The position numbers and the translations under genes were made by a program. The notes beneath the pieces are model-generated. The model did not search any database, had not been told where the DNA came from, and worked only from the letters and a program-made list of their open reading frames with translations. From Symbiodinium kawagutii (lineage: Eukaryota > Sar > Dinophyceae > Suessiales > Symbiodiniaceae): a stretch of DNA of 64,000 bases. Below are positions 1 through 10,774 of this stretch, one piece after another. Within the stretch, counting starts at the first letter, position 1. Each line of letters starts with the position of its first letter. Location of the stretch: contig VSDK01026424.1 of assembly GCA_009767595.1 (NCBI GenBank), positions 227,401 to 291,400 of the forward strand, read 5' to 3'.

Positions 1-700
1 GGTGGTTAATTAACTGCTTAAAGGTGGTTAATCAAGTGGTGAATCAATAAAGTGGTTTAACAAAGGTGAATCAAAACCGGTTAGTAAACTGGTCAATAAA
101 GTGCTTAAAGGTAATGAGGTGCTTAATCAAGTGGTGAAAATTGGTGAAACGTAAAGTGGTTTACCAAGCGGTTCATTCCTGAACAAATCCTGAAAGTTTG
201 GTGGTTAATATGGTGGTTAGCTAACGTTGGTTAGTTACCATTGGTTAGTTCAGGATGGTTAACTGATGGGTAACTCATGGCTGACGATGGTAAAAATGGG
301 TGGTGAATTTGGTGGTTAATGTTGGTTGGGGATGGTTGACCGATGGTAAATGATTGGTGCAATGAAAATCAGGCCGCGTTTCAAACTTGGTGTCGTTCGT
401 TGATTTCTTTCTGGTGAAAGATCGTAAGGTGGTTCATGTTGCTTGAGGATGGTTCTTTCGCGGTGGATTTGTTGTGGGTGACGGGAAACTGATGAATGTT
501 TGATTGTGGTTGATCATGGTGAAACTGGTTCATCTTGGATAGTGATCCTGAAAATAAGCGGTTCAAACTGGCCTTGGCCCACAATGGTTCATAGTGGCGC
601 TGATGGCTGGTATTGGTTGATCAGGGCTCATGATTGCCTAAAAGCTTGATGGTTGGCGGTTGATTGCGGTTCAACTGTTGGTACTGGTTTGACTTTGTTA
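1..700. repeat. degenerate GGTTAAT/GGTGAAT simple sequence
   Basis: The plus strand is a loose run of GGTGGTTAAT, GTGGTGAATCA and GATGGTTGAC words with no exact period. No frame here looks coding. This is the G-rich-strand orientation of the simple sequence that fills most introns and spacers in this window. Confidence 0.7.
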
Positions 701-1115
701 TGTTGACTACGTCCCATGGTTGGTTTTGACCCCATACTTGTTAGTGATGTCCCCACATTTGTTGGTTGCACCTTTTGCTTTCATTATATCCTGTGGCTGG
801 TTCTCTTTTGTAACATGTTCCAGCATCTCGGCATTGGCTCCGGTGGAAGTAGCGACTGGGTACAGTATAGTGTGGCAAAATCAAAACATATACCAACCAT
901 TATAACCATTGGTGAAGATGGAAGGAAACCATATGATGGACAAATCATGGGTGATGGACAAGCCAGCAATCAACCAGCTACAGCTATGTTTACAGCCGCC
1001 AACGAAGCTACAGCGATGAATCACCTTGTGATCGAACAAAAACATCGCTGAAAAAAACATCGAAAAATCTAAGATCATATCTTGGATCTTGGCCCATCCA
1101 CGCTTGTGCGCTAAC

Positions 1116-2147
1116 CTATTCTAAACTAACGGCGGCAGAGCGCATCGGTGCGAACGCTAAAGAATGAAAAGGTGCCAGGAAGGCACAAACATCAACATCA
1201 TTGACAATGATGTGGCCTGATATGTCTTGACGTTTCAACGGCGCATGACAAGCAGCGATGGGAAGAATGGCAGCATCAAGCCTTGGCTGGGCACCGTCGA
1301 CGCAACCTGCGCATTTGCTTGCTGCCGCAGCTGGCGCTGGAGGGAGCTGGCGGTGGAGCTTGTGGGGCCTCCTCTTCAGCGATTGCACGGAATCGTGGCT
1401 CTGAATCCGGCAAAGAGCAAAGCCATGAGAAGGTTTTGCGCTGTGGCATATTGTGAATCATTCGCCATCAACGCTTCTTCCATAGCAAGGGCCTCGCGAT
1501 AGCGAAGAACTAGGTTCTCCCCGTGATTGGAAGGGATCGCGTCTCGCGTGCCAAAGGGCGTTTCATGTCCCATTCTGGCTCAGTGCCCCGATTCCTTTTA
1601 GATTACCGTTGATTGTATTGCCACCAGTGCCTGGCCTCATTGGCCAGGATATTATCTTTGGTCCTGAAGCATCTTGTTCCTGCGTTGCCACATAAGCTGT
1701 CCATGTTTGGTCAGCATCTGAGAATCTCAAAAGCATGCTTTCTCCAGGTAAGCTTGAATCACTCAAGCAAAAATCACTGACTGGCTTGAACTGGCGCCGC
1801 CTGAGGCGGCGAGATGCTTCTGCCGACCACTACGTTTACTGATTTGCCTTCCTGCAAATTCAATTGCATCATAAGCCCGGGCCACAACTGCTGCAATGGA
1901 TGGTCAGCCTGGATTGAAAGCAAGCAGGTTACCGCAGCCAACAAACACTGCGAGCTCAGAACCCAAGGATTTTACTACAAGCAGATGTCAGCAGGCTTTT
2001 GCAGTTCTGAAGTCTCAAAGCGCACACCGCTACGAGCAACCCTTGAGTCCACAAAATCTTCGCTTCACGGAGAGAAGCAGCGATTTCAGGCGTGCCAGTT
2101 GGTGGGACCAGATTACACCAATGTCTTTTCATGGCAAAGCTCACCAT
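1116..2147 (-). pseudogene. degenerate coding region, product unknown
   Basis: Four minus-strand frames with protein-like composition follow each other 5'->3': 2147-1956, 1766-1563 (contains DADQTWTAYVATQEQDAS), 1573-1376 (contains LRYREALAMEEALMANDS) and 1388-1116 (contains SKCAGCVDGAQPRLDA). Each runs into a stop where the next frame begins, so one ~340-codon coding stretch has probably taken at least three frameshifts. An alternative is several exons separated by short introns. I do not recognise the protein. The region is GC-richer than its simple-sequence flanks. A retroelement relic or a captured gene fragment is plausible, but no motif decides this. Confidence 0.35.
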
Positions 2148-2159
2148 CTTCGGATTGAT

Positions 2160-2860
2160 TGTTTATAGTTGTACTGATGGTGTACGATGGTCTATCATGG
2201 TTAATGAGGATAAATGACGAGTCATCATGCTTCATGATGGTTAGTCATGGTAAATGATGCTTACAGGCATTTACAATGAATCGAATGGCTATTTGGATAT
2301 CAAAACAAATCCAAGGCTCATGACAAGGCAACTGTTCTGCACATTTCTTCGGGGACCACAAAGCAGATCCATGAGAACTAAGATTTCATCAGCGCCGAGG
2401 CTCCTTGTCGACGTGAAGATGCCCTGCCGGTGGAGCAATTGCAGCACTGGAGAAATGCTTGTGCTACATGCATGCTGACAATGGTTCGTGATGGTGAAGT
2501 AATGTGTTGGCCAATAACGGTCATGACTAGTGATGGTCGACGACCGTCAAATTCACAAACAACTCCTTTTGTTTTGCTGGTACAGGTACTGCTGAAGAGC
2601 TGACTAGACAGCTGATTGTTGATATTATGGTTCCATGAATCATCAGTCTGAGAGGGTCTGTAGCCCGAGAATCGTGCCATTTCGCTCAAAACTTGCGGTT
2701 TTTCTTTCTCTACCCGTGAGTTCAGAGCGATATTCTCATATGGATGATTACATTCTCCAACATTAGCGAGCACCATCAATGTATATCCACCAGTAACCAT
2801 CATCCCACATCTATCAACATGAATTGATCATCATTCAACCATTAGATTCGCTCTTAGCTG
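2160..2860. other. spacer with one weak coding island
   Basis: Simple GATGGTTAATGATGG sequence surrounds a GC-richer patch at about 2380-2470. A 141-codon minus frame (2803-2378) and a plus frame starting near 2387 both cross the patch, and neither is convincing. The plus frame contains EAPCRREDALPVEQLQHWRN. I cannot assign a strand. Confidence 0.3.
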
Positions 2861-3985
2861 CTGTAAGCAGCCTCCCAGTTGATGCGTCGCACCCCCCAAA
2901 AAGGGTATCTAAGGTATCCTGCCGCTTACCTTGTTAGTGATGGCTGTCGTCATCGCCTCATCAATACGGGATCCTGATTAGTGATTCTTACCAATTTTTT
3001 CGATAATCAACCATTAGTCATGAACAATTGATAATCATCATGATTTATCATTTATCAAGTAATGCTTTTTGACCATCAACCAATGACTCCTGCTGGTGAC
3101 CTACCATTAGGTAATGATAATCGATTGATGGTCGCCGATTTCTGATGGTTACTGACGGGTAGTGATGGCCGGTGATCGTCGCTGACGGTCAATAACTCTC
3201 AGCGAGATATCACTTTTGGGGTGTACTGATCTAATCTTTATGATGGATCAATGTCTTGGTGGCTTATAGATCCCTTGCTAAAAATATATCTTTAGATGGT
3301 AAATCAATCATATCCCAAAAACACTAAAAACCTGAGTTAGTGGGTATAAGCCATCCAGTTTATGATGGATCAATGTGGCAGGAAAATTTGCAGCAGCCAA
3401 TGGACCGCGGATGCAACCAATAATGATCCTCCAAATGCATGACAATGTTGCTACATTCATCTACATTATATGAATCATTTTCGTGATGGCAGGCAACAAC
3501 GATGGCAAACAATGGTAGTTGCCATGATGAAAAACCAGGGCGACACAAAATGATGAGCTGATGGATCATTGATCTCTCAGCCAGTAGAACAATTAAGAGG
3601 CACCTGGAATCAGGCTAGTTGGGCTTACTACACAACGGAGTAGAGAGAATTAATGGTGGATACAGCCATAACATCATGAACCAAATAGATCTGATTTACG
3701 CCAAGGCGTTACCTACACGGTTATTCTAACATTCAACCATCACTAATCAGCTTGTACCCAGCTTATTAATTGCTAACCAGACCTTATTATTGAGCGCTCA
3801 GATTTTGAATAAGCCCAGGTGATTAACCCATGTCGTCAACCACGGTTGTGGTTCCAAACTAGGCCCCGCCGGCCACATGATTCTTGAAAATTCGACGATC
3901 GTTGTCGTACGCAATCATTAGTAGCTGGTCACATCCAACCTATACTTACTACATCAATTCTTGACACTTAAAGCCATACAGTACA

Positions 3986-4093
3986 GGTGTTTCTCAAAAT
4001 AGGGGAACCCCAAATTCATCCGGTAGTAGTCTTTTTTAAAATAGTAATCAAACCAACCTTTTTGAGGGTCCCCTATAGCTTCAGAAACACCCA
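3986..4093 (+). mobile_element. family A MITE-like element
   Basis: The left end GTGTTTCTCAAAATAGGGG and the right end CCCCTATAGCTTCAGAAACAC are an imperfect inverted repeat. The interior has the family core AATTCATCC...AAACCAACC. No coding capacity. The family is non-autonomous and of unknown transposase; all copies listed below share these ends and this core. Confidence 0.7.
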
Positions 4094-4553
4094 TATCAAG
4101 TTTGGGGCAAAAGTTGACTAAGCTTGAGCATAGCCCAGTATCGCCATTATGAGTTGGTAACCACTACCCAGTCAGTTTACTTAGATATGCCGAGCAGCCC
4201 AGCAACCAACGCTTAGTTGGTACTATGATGCCACAATCAACAACAAATCAACATCTCCCTGATGTCACCAGCCACTATCATTTCTTTGTATCAATACTAG
4301 AGGAAAAGAACTCATGAATTGATACACAAAAACCGTTGGAATGGCGGTACTGGTGCCTCAAGTGGCTTATTGCTGGTTCCTGTCATGCTCAGTGAGATGA
4401 GTCGTAGCGCAACACGACTCATCGCACCCGACCCAGAACGGCTGTGCCCATCAACGATTGGTATCAACTCATGACCTGCCAATCATAACAAGCATTAAGT
4501 GACCACTATTCTCTACTAATATCCATTAATCAACTTATTCTCTATTAATAGAG

Positions 4554-4652
4554 AGTTTCTCAAAATAGGGGACCCCCCAACCCATCATTTACAAACCATT
4601 TTTAGGCAATAAACCAACCATTTTGAAGGCACACCTTTTTTAAGAAACCACC
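4554..4652 (+). mobile_element. family A MITE-like element
   Basis: Begins AGTTTCTCAAAATAGGGG with the core ATCATTTACAAACC...AATAAACCAACC. The right end is decayed (TTTTTTAAGAAACCACC). Confidence 0.65.
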
Positions 4653-5629
4653 GTTGCTAGTCATTCATGGTCAACTTGAAATCTTAGATATCATCCATAG
4701 ATTTCACGAAACCACGAGTTGAGTGTTAAACCACCACTCTCTCTCTCTCTCTATTAATTAACATATCTAACAATAATCTTGAAACAAATAGATATGTAAA
4801 TCACCTAACCCCAGGTCCTCAAATGGCCGGCCTAAGGAATTCAACCGCTGCAGTTTGCTCATCCGACTGGCACCTGCTGGCAGGTTGCCATGTCAGCCAT
4901 GGTGTGACCGCGCCTACTAAGCATCCAAGCTCAAAGCCATTTATAGGGAAACCAATCATTGGGGTACAGACATATGGATTTATAGGGGTTATGTAAGCAT
5001 TGATAATGCTTTATAATAGGCGACAATCAACAATAAGAATAGTTAAACTACTACTAAAGTGGGTTGTTAATGATGAATGACTGGTTGCTAACTAAGTTCG
5101 TGAACAATAACATACTACTGCCATCAGAACTGGCGATCATCGAGATGGCTGGTGCACCAGCCTTTGCGGATGCACCCATGTGTTCTTATATTGTAATGTA
5201 ATTCGTCTTCTTGACGGTGGGTACGATATCAACCAATGTTGACCAATACTCAACCATGAATTGACCATTCAACCTACTGGCAAAAGGAAACCACCCGAAG
5301 TGATGACAAATATGATAATTTTTGGATCACCAAATCCTATGAAGCATCTATTCAACTCAGAAATAGATTGACCAGGTGACCTAACACCCAATAGCTTAAA
5401 TCCTGTGATAAACCATCCATGAGGAAAAAACGTAGTTCAACATACTGGGTTGGTGGTGAGGTATCTTGACCCGACAATCATCCTAGCGGTATAGTTGAGG
5501 CCCTCCTGTGACAACTGTTGCTATCCTTTGGAGATCAACGTATTTGGTCAGCATTTGGTCATTGACAATAGGTACGGTATGCCCATTGTTGGTTACCAAA
5601 TGTTGACGTCATGCGGCATTGATGCCACT

Positions 5630-5712
5630 GTACCCCAAATCATCCCATATCAACCGTTTACAATCATAAACAAACTATTTTGGGATATTTTGGGGGTACC
5701 TCTATTTTGAGA
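5630..5712 (+). mobile_element. family A element, right part only
   Basis: Only the right half is recognisable: AAACAAACTATTTTGGGATATTTTGGGGG followed by TACCTCTATTTTGAGAACCACC. The left terminal repeat is missing or diverged. Confidence 0.4.
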
Positions 5713-7249
5713 ACCACCATATCATGTCCCACATTTTATTGACACGATCCCGTCAATAGCATCAGGTGTCGCGCTTTACATATGCTACGTTGCGTGTTGC
5801 CTATGCAGTCGCTGTGAGGGCCAGCGTGTTTTGCCTAATGAGATCCATCCAGGAACCAATGGTGAACAAGACTGGTTAACTAATGGGCAATCATGGTGAA
5901 TGAATGGCTTAGAATAGGTGATAGTGGTTGATGAATCTCTAGTTAATGGTTGATAACTATTGATAATACGTGATGTGATGGTCTTGGTTGGTAATGGGGA
6001 ATTAATGCTTCATGAATGATGAAACTATTGGCAGTGCTCAAATCCATACATGGGTTCACCAGCGCAAGGCTCATGCCTTGCCCCCAAGAGTTGCCAGCAC
6101 CGCCCCCGTCCTGTCATGCTTGATGGGTTGGGCATATACCAAGTTGTGGACTCCTCTGTGACTTAAATCTACGTGAACTGTTGAACCATGACCAGGGAAT
6201 CTGGGATTTCTGCGTTTGAAAGACCTATAAATAAATGATTCAATCATATTCCTATGATTTAGTATGCATACAATATATGTATTCACATTGAAACATCTGT
6301 AAAATCATATAGGGTAAGATCTGCTCACCTGGATGTACCCATAAAAGAGGTATCTGCAAAAAGAGGTATCTTTTCTGGACATTGTTTTGCAGAGCCCGGA
6401 GGGCCAACCACCCACAACTAGAGTCAAGGTCACACTGCTCCCTCACCATGGCCTGATTGTTCGGAGGTATGCGTTGTACCTGGCTTTGTTTCAAGGGCTG
6501 TGGATGATGAGTCCCAACTCCAAAAATGGTAACCTTGTGAAAAGAAATCACGATTTGGATTTCTCCAAAAAAGGCATACCACCATGACCATTGATCAAAT
6601 TTTACTGACCCATGAGTTTGCTCTTCAAATGCTAAATCAGTTCATTGACCATGTTGGTAAATCAATTGTAAACCATGAGTCCAATTCGGTATTGATCATC
6701 ACCAAAACTAGTTACGTAGATACTTGCTAATATTGATCAATAGCTAATACTGGTACTGATGCTAGTCAGCATTTGTAGGAAATCTTTGTGCTTGATACTG
6801 GTACTCTTCAGAGGTCTTGATGATCAATGATCAAGCCACCAAGCATTAAATCCATCAACCCACCAGCGGTCGCCAGCTGAAGGGATGTCTTTTTTCAGTT
6901 GACCCATGCCGCCTTCATGGGAAGGACTATGGCTCACCCGGGGGAGAGAATGGACCATGGCTCACCATTAGTCATTGGTTTCTACATTGATTAACACTGA
7001 TCAAGAATAGCTTAAGATAGTTATTGGAAGTCAGTTGCATGAAATACTGAGTAGATGATTAAGAATCGCTGGTTGTGCACACCAAATCTTAGGTTTTGCA
7101 CGACGACTAACGGTGATTAACTCATGGAAAGTATTAATTAAACGAAATACGCCACCAAACTTTGACACCTTTTACTCGAACATACTTTTAGACGAACATG
7201 TTTTTACACCGACAAACGTTTCGACACATAAAACAGTGTTCCCATTGGG

Positions 7250-7438
7250 TTGCATCAAAAAGAGGGGTACCCCCTAGATCATCCTTGTTTAACTGTCAAC
7301 GCGCGTAGCCCAAAAGTTGTGACCACTTACTAAGTGGGGGTGCACATCCAAGTAGATCATTCAGTCTATCTATTTATCATTGATAATAGTAAACCAACCA
7401 TAACTTCCGGGGTACCCCTATGGCTTGAGAAGCATCCA
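7250..7438 (+). mobile_element. family A-like element, enlarged
   Basis: Starts ATCAAAAAGAGGGGTACCCC plus TAGATCATCC and ends GGGGTACCCCTATGGCTTGAGAAGC. At about 190 bp it is nearly twice the family length, so the middle has expanded or something has inserted. Confidence 0.5.
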
Positions 7439-7554
7439 TGACATGTTTTTCACCGCGCGCTGTGGCCGAGCATGATTCCAATCGGGCAAGCCACTCGACA
7501 CAACGAGCTTGAACAAACATTCACTGGCGAGTGGTTGAAAAACGACACTGAAAA

Positions 7555-7860
7555 ATATGAGTGAACTAGTGAATCAACTAATTACTAGTCAATCAACTAG
7601 TAACATACTAGTGAAATGGATTCAGTAAGACACTAGTGAAGCAACTAAATATTGGTGAATCAATTTCACTAGTATACTAGTGGTTGGTGAATATTTTCAC
7701 CTATACTAGTATATAGGTGAGTATTTCCACTGGTGAGTGAATCATTTATTCACCTATATATTAGTGAATCAACCAACCAGTGAATGGTTGCTCAACCAGT
7801 TGATTAGTGCTTCACAATGACAAGTATTAGTAAATCAACCAAGCGTCCAAAGTACTAGGG
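7555..7860. repeat. ACTAGT-rich degenerate repeat
   Basis: About 300 bp dominated by ACTAGTGAATCAACTA words on both strands, with many ACTAGT palindromes and TATACTAGTATATAGG. The period is irregular and nothing is coding. Confidence 0.6.
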
Positions 7861-8120
7861 GAACTAAAAATAGTTTTGAAAAGAGCAATCAGTTAACCAG
7901 TTCAAATCGTTGTATACGCGTAAATAAACACTACCACGCACATCATTCAGCAATATCAAGAATAATGAACCATCGTCAACCACAATGATATAGGCATCAT
8001 TCACCATCATGATATGGCCCTCGTTAATCATAATCAACCGGCAATTTCCTAAGAAACCATCCACTTTGTGGGTTTCCAATGGCAGAAAAGACCCTGGACA
8101 AAGTTCCTGCTATTGCTCAC

Positions 8121-8203
8121 ACTGAAACAGGCGCCTCGACTCAAACTTGACGTCGACTTCGGAAATTTTTGGAAAGCGGGCAAAGGCAGCTTTGAGGAGG
8201 AAC
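8121..8203 (-). CDS. putative internal exon, product unknown
   Basis: On the minus strand the frame FLLKAAFARFPKISEVDVKF continues ESRRLFQ. It is preceded by GGGCTGCTCAG and followed by T|GTGAGC, a good donor. It enters with one leading base and ends with one spare base, and 27 codons lie between. The plus strand is also open across 8055-8236 and ends in a GTGAGT-like donor, so the strand call rests on composition and on the minus-strand trend of the other islands. It does not join in phase to the island at 10636-10693. Confidence 0.4.
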
Positions 8204-8368
8204 CTGAGCAGCCCAACCAGGTGCAACTCATGTGGTGAGTGGATGTGACCGAACAGCCATCCATTAAACTAATACAGATAATCATTACCATTATCAATAC
8301 AGTTTAATGCCCAAAATCAAAAATGGATCATTTGCAATTATTAGGAATTAAACTAATACAAATAATCA

Positions 8369-8487
8369 TATGGCTGTGGGTCAAAACCCCGTACCCCTGC
8401 TTCCCCACTATCAACCATTGTTTTCCCTATAGTTGGTTGGTCATTATCCCCCATTAGTTGGTTGGTTAATATTGACCCATAGCCATA
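8369..8487 (+). mobile_element. family B MITE-like element
   Basis: TATGGCTGTGGGTCAAAACC at the left and ATTGACCCATAGCCATA at the right form a ~17-bp inverted repeat, with TA at each outer edge. The interior carries CCCGTACCCCTGCTTCCCC and two GGTTGGT words. No coding capacity. This copy defines family B. Confidence 0.75.
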
Positions 8488-8974
8488 TCGCTATTGTATT
8501 TGCAATAGCTGTTAAACGTTGCAATGACCAAACAGCTAATGCAGTGGCTGGCTGTGCATCGTGGCTTCAATGGTGGGAGATCCATTTGCTCAACAAACAA
8601 AGGAATTCAGCATAGCAAATCTGGGATTTTTTGTTAACTTATGTTGATGAGGATTATATGTTAACTCATGTTGGCAATGTATTGCCATCCTTGTGCTGAA
8701 TTGTTTGCTAATTAGCCCGCTTTGGGTTCCATGATCATTCCATTGTTGGTTGCAATGTCAGGGAAACGTGTCGAAGGTACGTGGATATGTATCTAGGACA
8801 GATGTGGGCAAATACTGACCTGTCTTTTATACATATAATTATAGATATATGATCATCTATATATTCATACAAGTTCTGGAACCTAACGGAAATATACATG
8901 TACACAGGCAAACATGTTTGCAAATGTTTAGATATCTTTGGTATATGATTTTAAAGGCTATATAATACATTAGT

Positions 8975-9700
8975 GTTTAGTCCAAACTCTACAGGCGCAT
9001 CGTTTTCGATGCATCGGAGATAGTGTTCTCACCCAATGCACCAACGCCAAACCACTAAGAGAAGGAAACAATGATGGACATAGCTTGAAACAGGAACTTC
9101 CAAAGGACGGAAACAAAACACGAAAGTTGTGAGCAAGCCAAGCATGTCCGCGACTGACACACGCTGACCAGCTGGAAGCGCTAGGAACTTTAAAAAAACA
9201 CAAAGCACTGGAGCAGCGGGTCAGTCATGTCGGTCTGGGTTGCTCCGATCAAAGTCATGAGGGCATCAACCAACGCACCTCTATCGATGCACTGGGAAAC
9301 CCTTGGAATGACAGCAATGAATCTGCTCTGCATCATTGGCCAATCTGAGGCGAATCACCCACCCACTCCAAATAATCGCGGAAAATCCAACCATCGATCT
9401 CAAGTTTTTCCGCATCAGCCTCGTAGCAAATCCAGATCTGCCACAACTGCCTGAACACGTTGAGCGATTTTAATTGGGCAAATCATTCAAAAATGATCAG
9501 CTGAATGCTTTGCTGCTGATTCAAGCTGCGCAATGTTGTTTGATGCTGATTTGATCATTCCAAAGGGCAAGCACAGCAGCATCAGATTATGCTCCCAGTC
9601 TTCCAAAGTAGGGCCGACGAGGTGTCCAGCACAGCGCTTTGCGCTGTGACTCTGGCAAGCATCACCAGCTTGCCTGGCGCCTTTGAGAACCATCAGCCAG
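8975..9700 (-). pseudogene. frame-shifted coding relic, product unknown
   Basis: Protein-like minus frames succeed one another: 9693-9487 (LEDWEHNLMLLCLPFGMIKS), then about 9460-9330 (QLWQIWICYEADAEKLEIDG, DYLEWVGDSPQIGQ), then about 9329-9185 (MQSRFIAVIPRVSQCIDRGA, LVDALMTLIGATQTDMTDPL), then about 9190-9070 (LALPAGQRVSVADMLGLLTT). Stops occur at each change of frame, so a single ancestral gene with three or more indels is the simplest reading. The family is not recognised. The tryptophan- and acid-rich segment is distinctive enough for a similarity search. Intron-borne retroelement debris is possible. Confidence 0.45.
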
Positions 9701-9709
9701 GACCTTCAT

Positions 9710-10368
9710 TGATCATCATGAACGAGTCCCTACCAACCGCCATCGACCATTGTGAACCAGCACTGACCAACACAAACATCATCCACCCATAGCCGTCATC
9801 AACAACCGTCAAAGATCATCGACCATCGTTGGTTGTCATTAACAATCAAAAACATCATTAGCTCATTAGTCATCATAACGCATCATTCATTTACGAGTAC
9901 TTTGCCAGTCATGAACAAACAACCAGTCACCATTCATTAGCCATCATTAGCCATCACTAAAAGACAGAAACTGTGCTTACCCATACCTAATCATACCTAA
10001 TCATCATTGATCATCATTGATAATCATGAATCACCTGCAATCATTCCATCATCAACAACTAATCATTCATCAATAAAACACGAAGAATCAACATTCACCA
10101 TGGCCATCCTCAACCATCATTTAGCCACCATCCAACCATCCAGAACAATCATGAGACCATCATTGACCATCATCAAAGATCCTTAACCATCATGAAACCA
10201 TCATCTAGCCAACATCTGACCATCCACAACAATCATGAGACCATCGTTCACCATTATCAAAGATCCTTAAGCATCATCAAACATCAGTAAACTATCATCT
10301 AGCCTTTATCTCGCCATTGTCTAACCAGAAAATCTATCCATCATTCCTCCATCATTCATCCATCATCT
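9710..10368. repeat. CCATCATTAACCATCA simple-sequence block
   Basis: The plus strand is the C-rich orientation (ACCATCATTGACCATCATCA...). Two ~60-bp stretches near 10125 and 10200 are near-duplicates (CATCCACAACAATCATGAGACC type). No coding frame. Confidence 0.7.
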
Positions 10369-10370
10369 AA

Positions 10371-10468
10371 GGGTTTCTCAAAATAGGGTACCCCTAAATC
10401 ATCCATTAATAGTCATTTATAGTAATAAGCCAACCATTTTTTAGGGTTCCCTATTTCGAGAAACTACC
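10371..10468 (+). mobile_element. family A MITE-like element
   Basis: GGGTTTCTCAAAATAGGGTACCCC to GGGTTCCCTATTTCGAGAAACTACC as inverted ends, with the core AAATCATCCATTAATAG...AATAAGCCAACC. It lies 7 bp from the family B element that follows. Confidence 0.75.
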
Positions 10469-10475
10469 ATCCTAT

Positions 10476-10591
10476 CTGGCAGTGAGTCAAAACCCCGTAC
10501 CCCTGGTTCCCCATCATTAACCATTAGTTTTCCCTATTATTACTGGTTATTATCGCCCATTATTGGTTGGTTAATATTGACCCATAGCCAT
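10476..10591 (+). mobile_element. family B MITE-like element
   Basis: Ends TCTGGCAGTGAGTCAAAACC and TATTGACCCATAGCCAT; interior CCGTACCCCTGGTTCCCC. Adjacent to a family A copy. Confidence 0.75.
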
Positions 10592-10635
10592 CTATCATCT
10601 ATCCATCATTCGCAACGCCATCGGGCTGTTCCCAC

Positions 10636-10693
10636 TTCAGCGTTGCCCAGCAGCCATCGCATCCGCTTCCTGTGTGCGGCGCGGAAATGGCAC
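10636..10693 (-). CDS. putative internal exon, product unknown
   Basis: Acceptor CCGTTCCTCCTCCCAG is strongly pyrimidine-rich. The frame is CHFRAAHRKRMRWLLGNAE and the donor is GAA|GTGGGA. It enters with one base (phase-compatible with the island at 15745-15876) and leaves in phase 0. The peptide is basic and arginine-rich; I do not recognise it. The 33-bp satellite begins within about 90 bp upstream of this acceptor, so the satellite would lie in the preceding intron. Other frames on both strands are also open here. Confidence 0.45.
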
Positions 10694-10774
10694 CTGGGAG
10701 GAGGAACGGATGGGGACCTGGGCGGCCTTGGGCCAGCTGGTTGCCTCGATGGATGGAATGGGTGACCACTGATG

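Larger units (their letters stand above)
2861..7530. other. AT-rich spacer or intron, no gene seen
   Basis: No frame here has protein-like composition for more than about 40 codons; the listed short frames run through simple sequence. The stretch contains inserted family A elements at about 3986, 4554, 5630 and 7250, a short (CT)n run at 4737-4752 and many CCATCA/TGGTTG words. Confidence 0.5.

Noticed and set aside
8055-8236. Plus-strand exon reading with GTGAGT-like donor
   Set aside because: Open and plausible, but the minus strand has an equally open frame with AG and GTGAGC boundaries and fits the orientation of the other islands. Not excluded.
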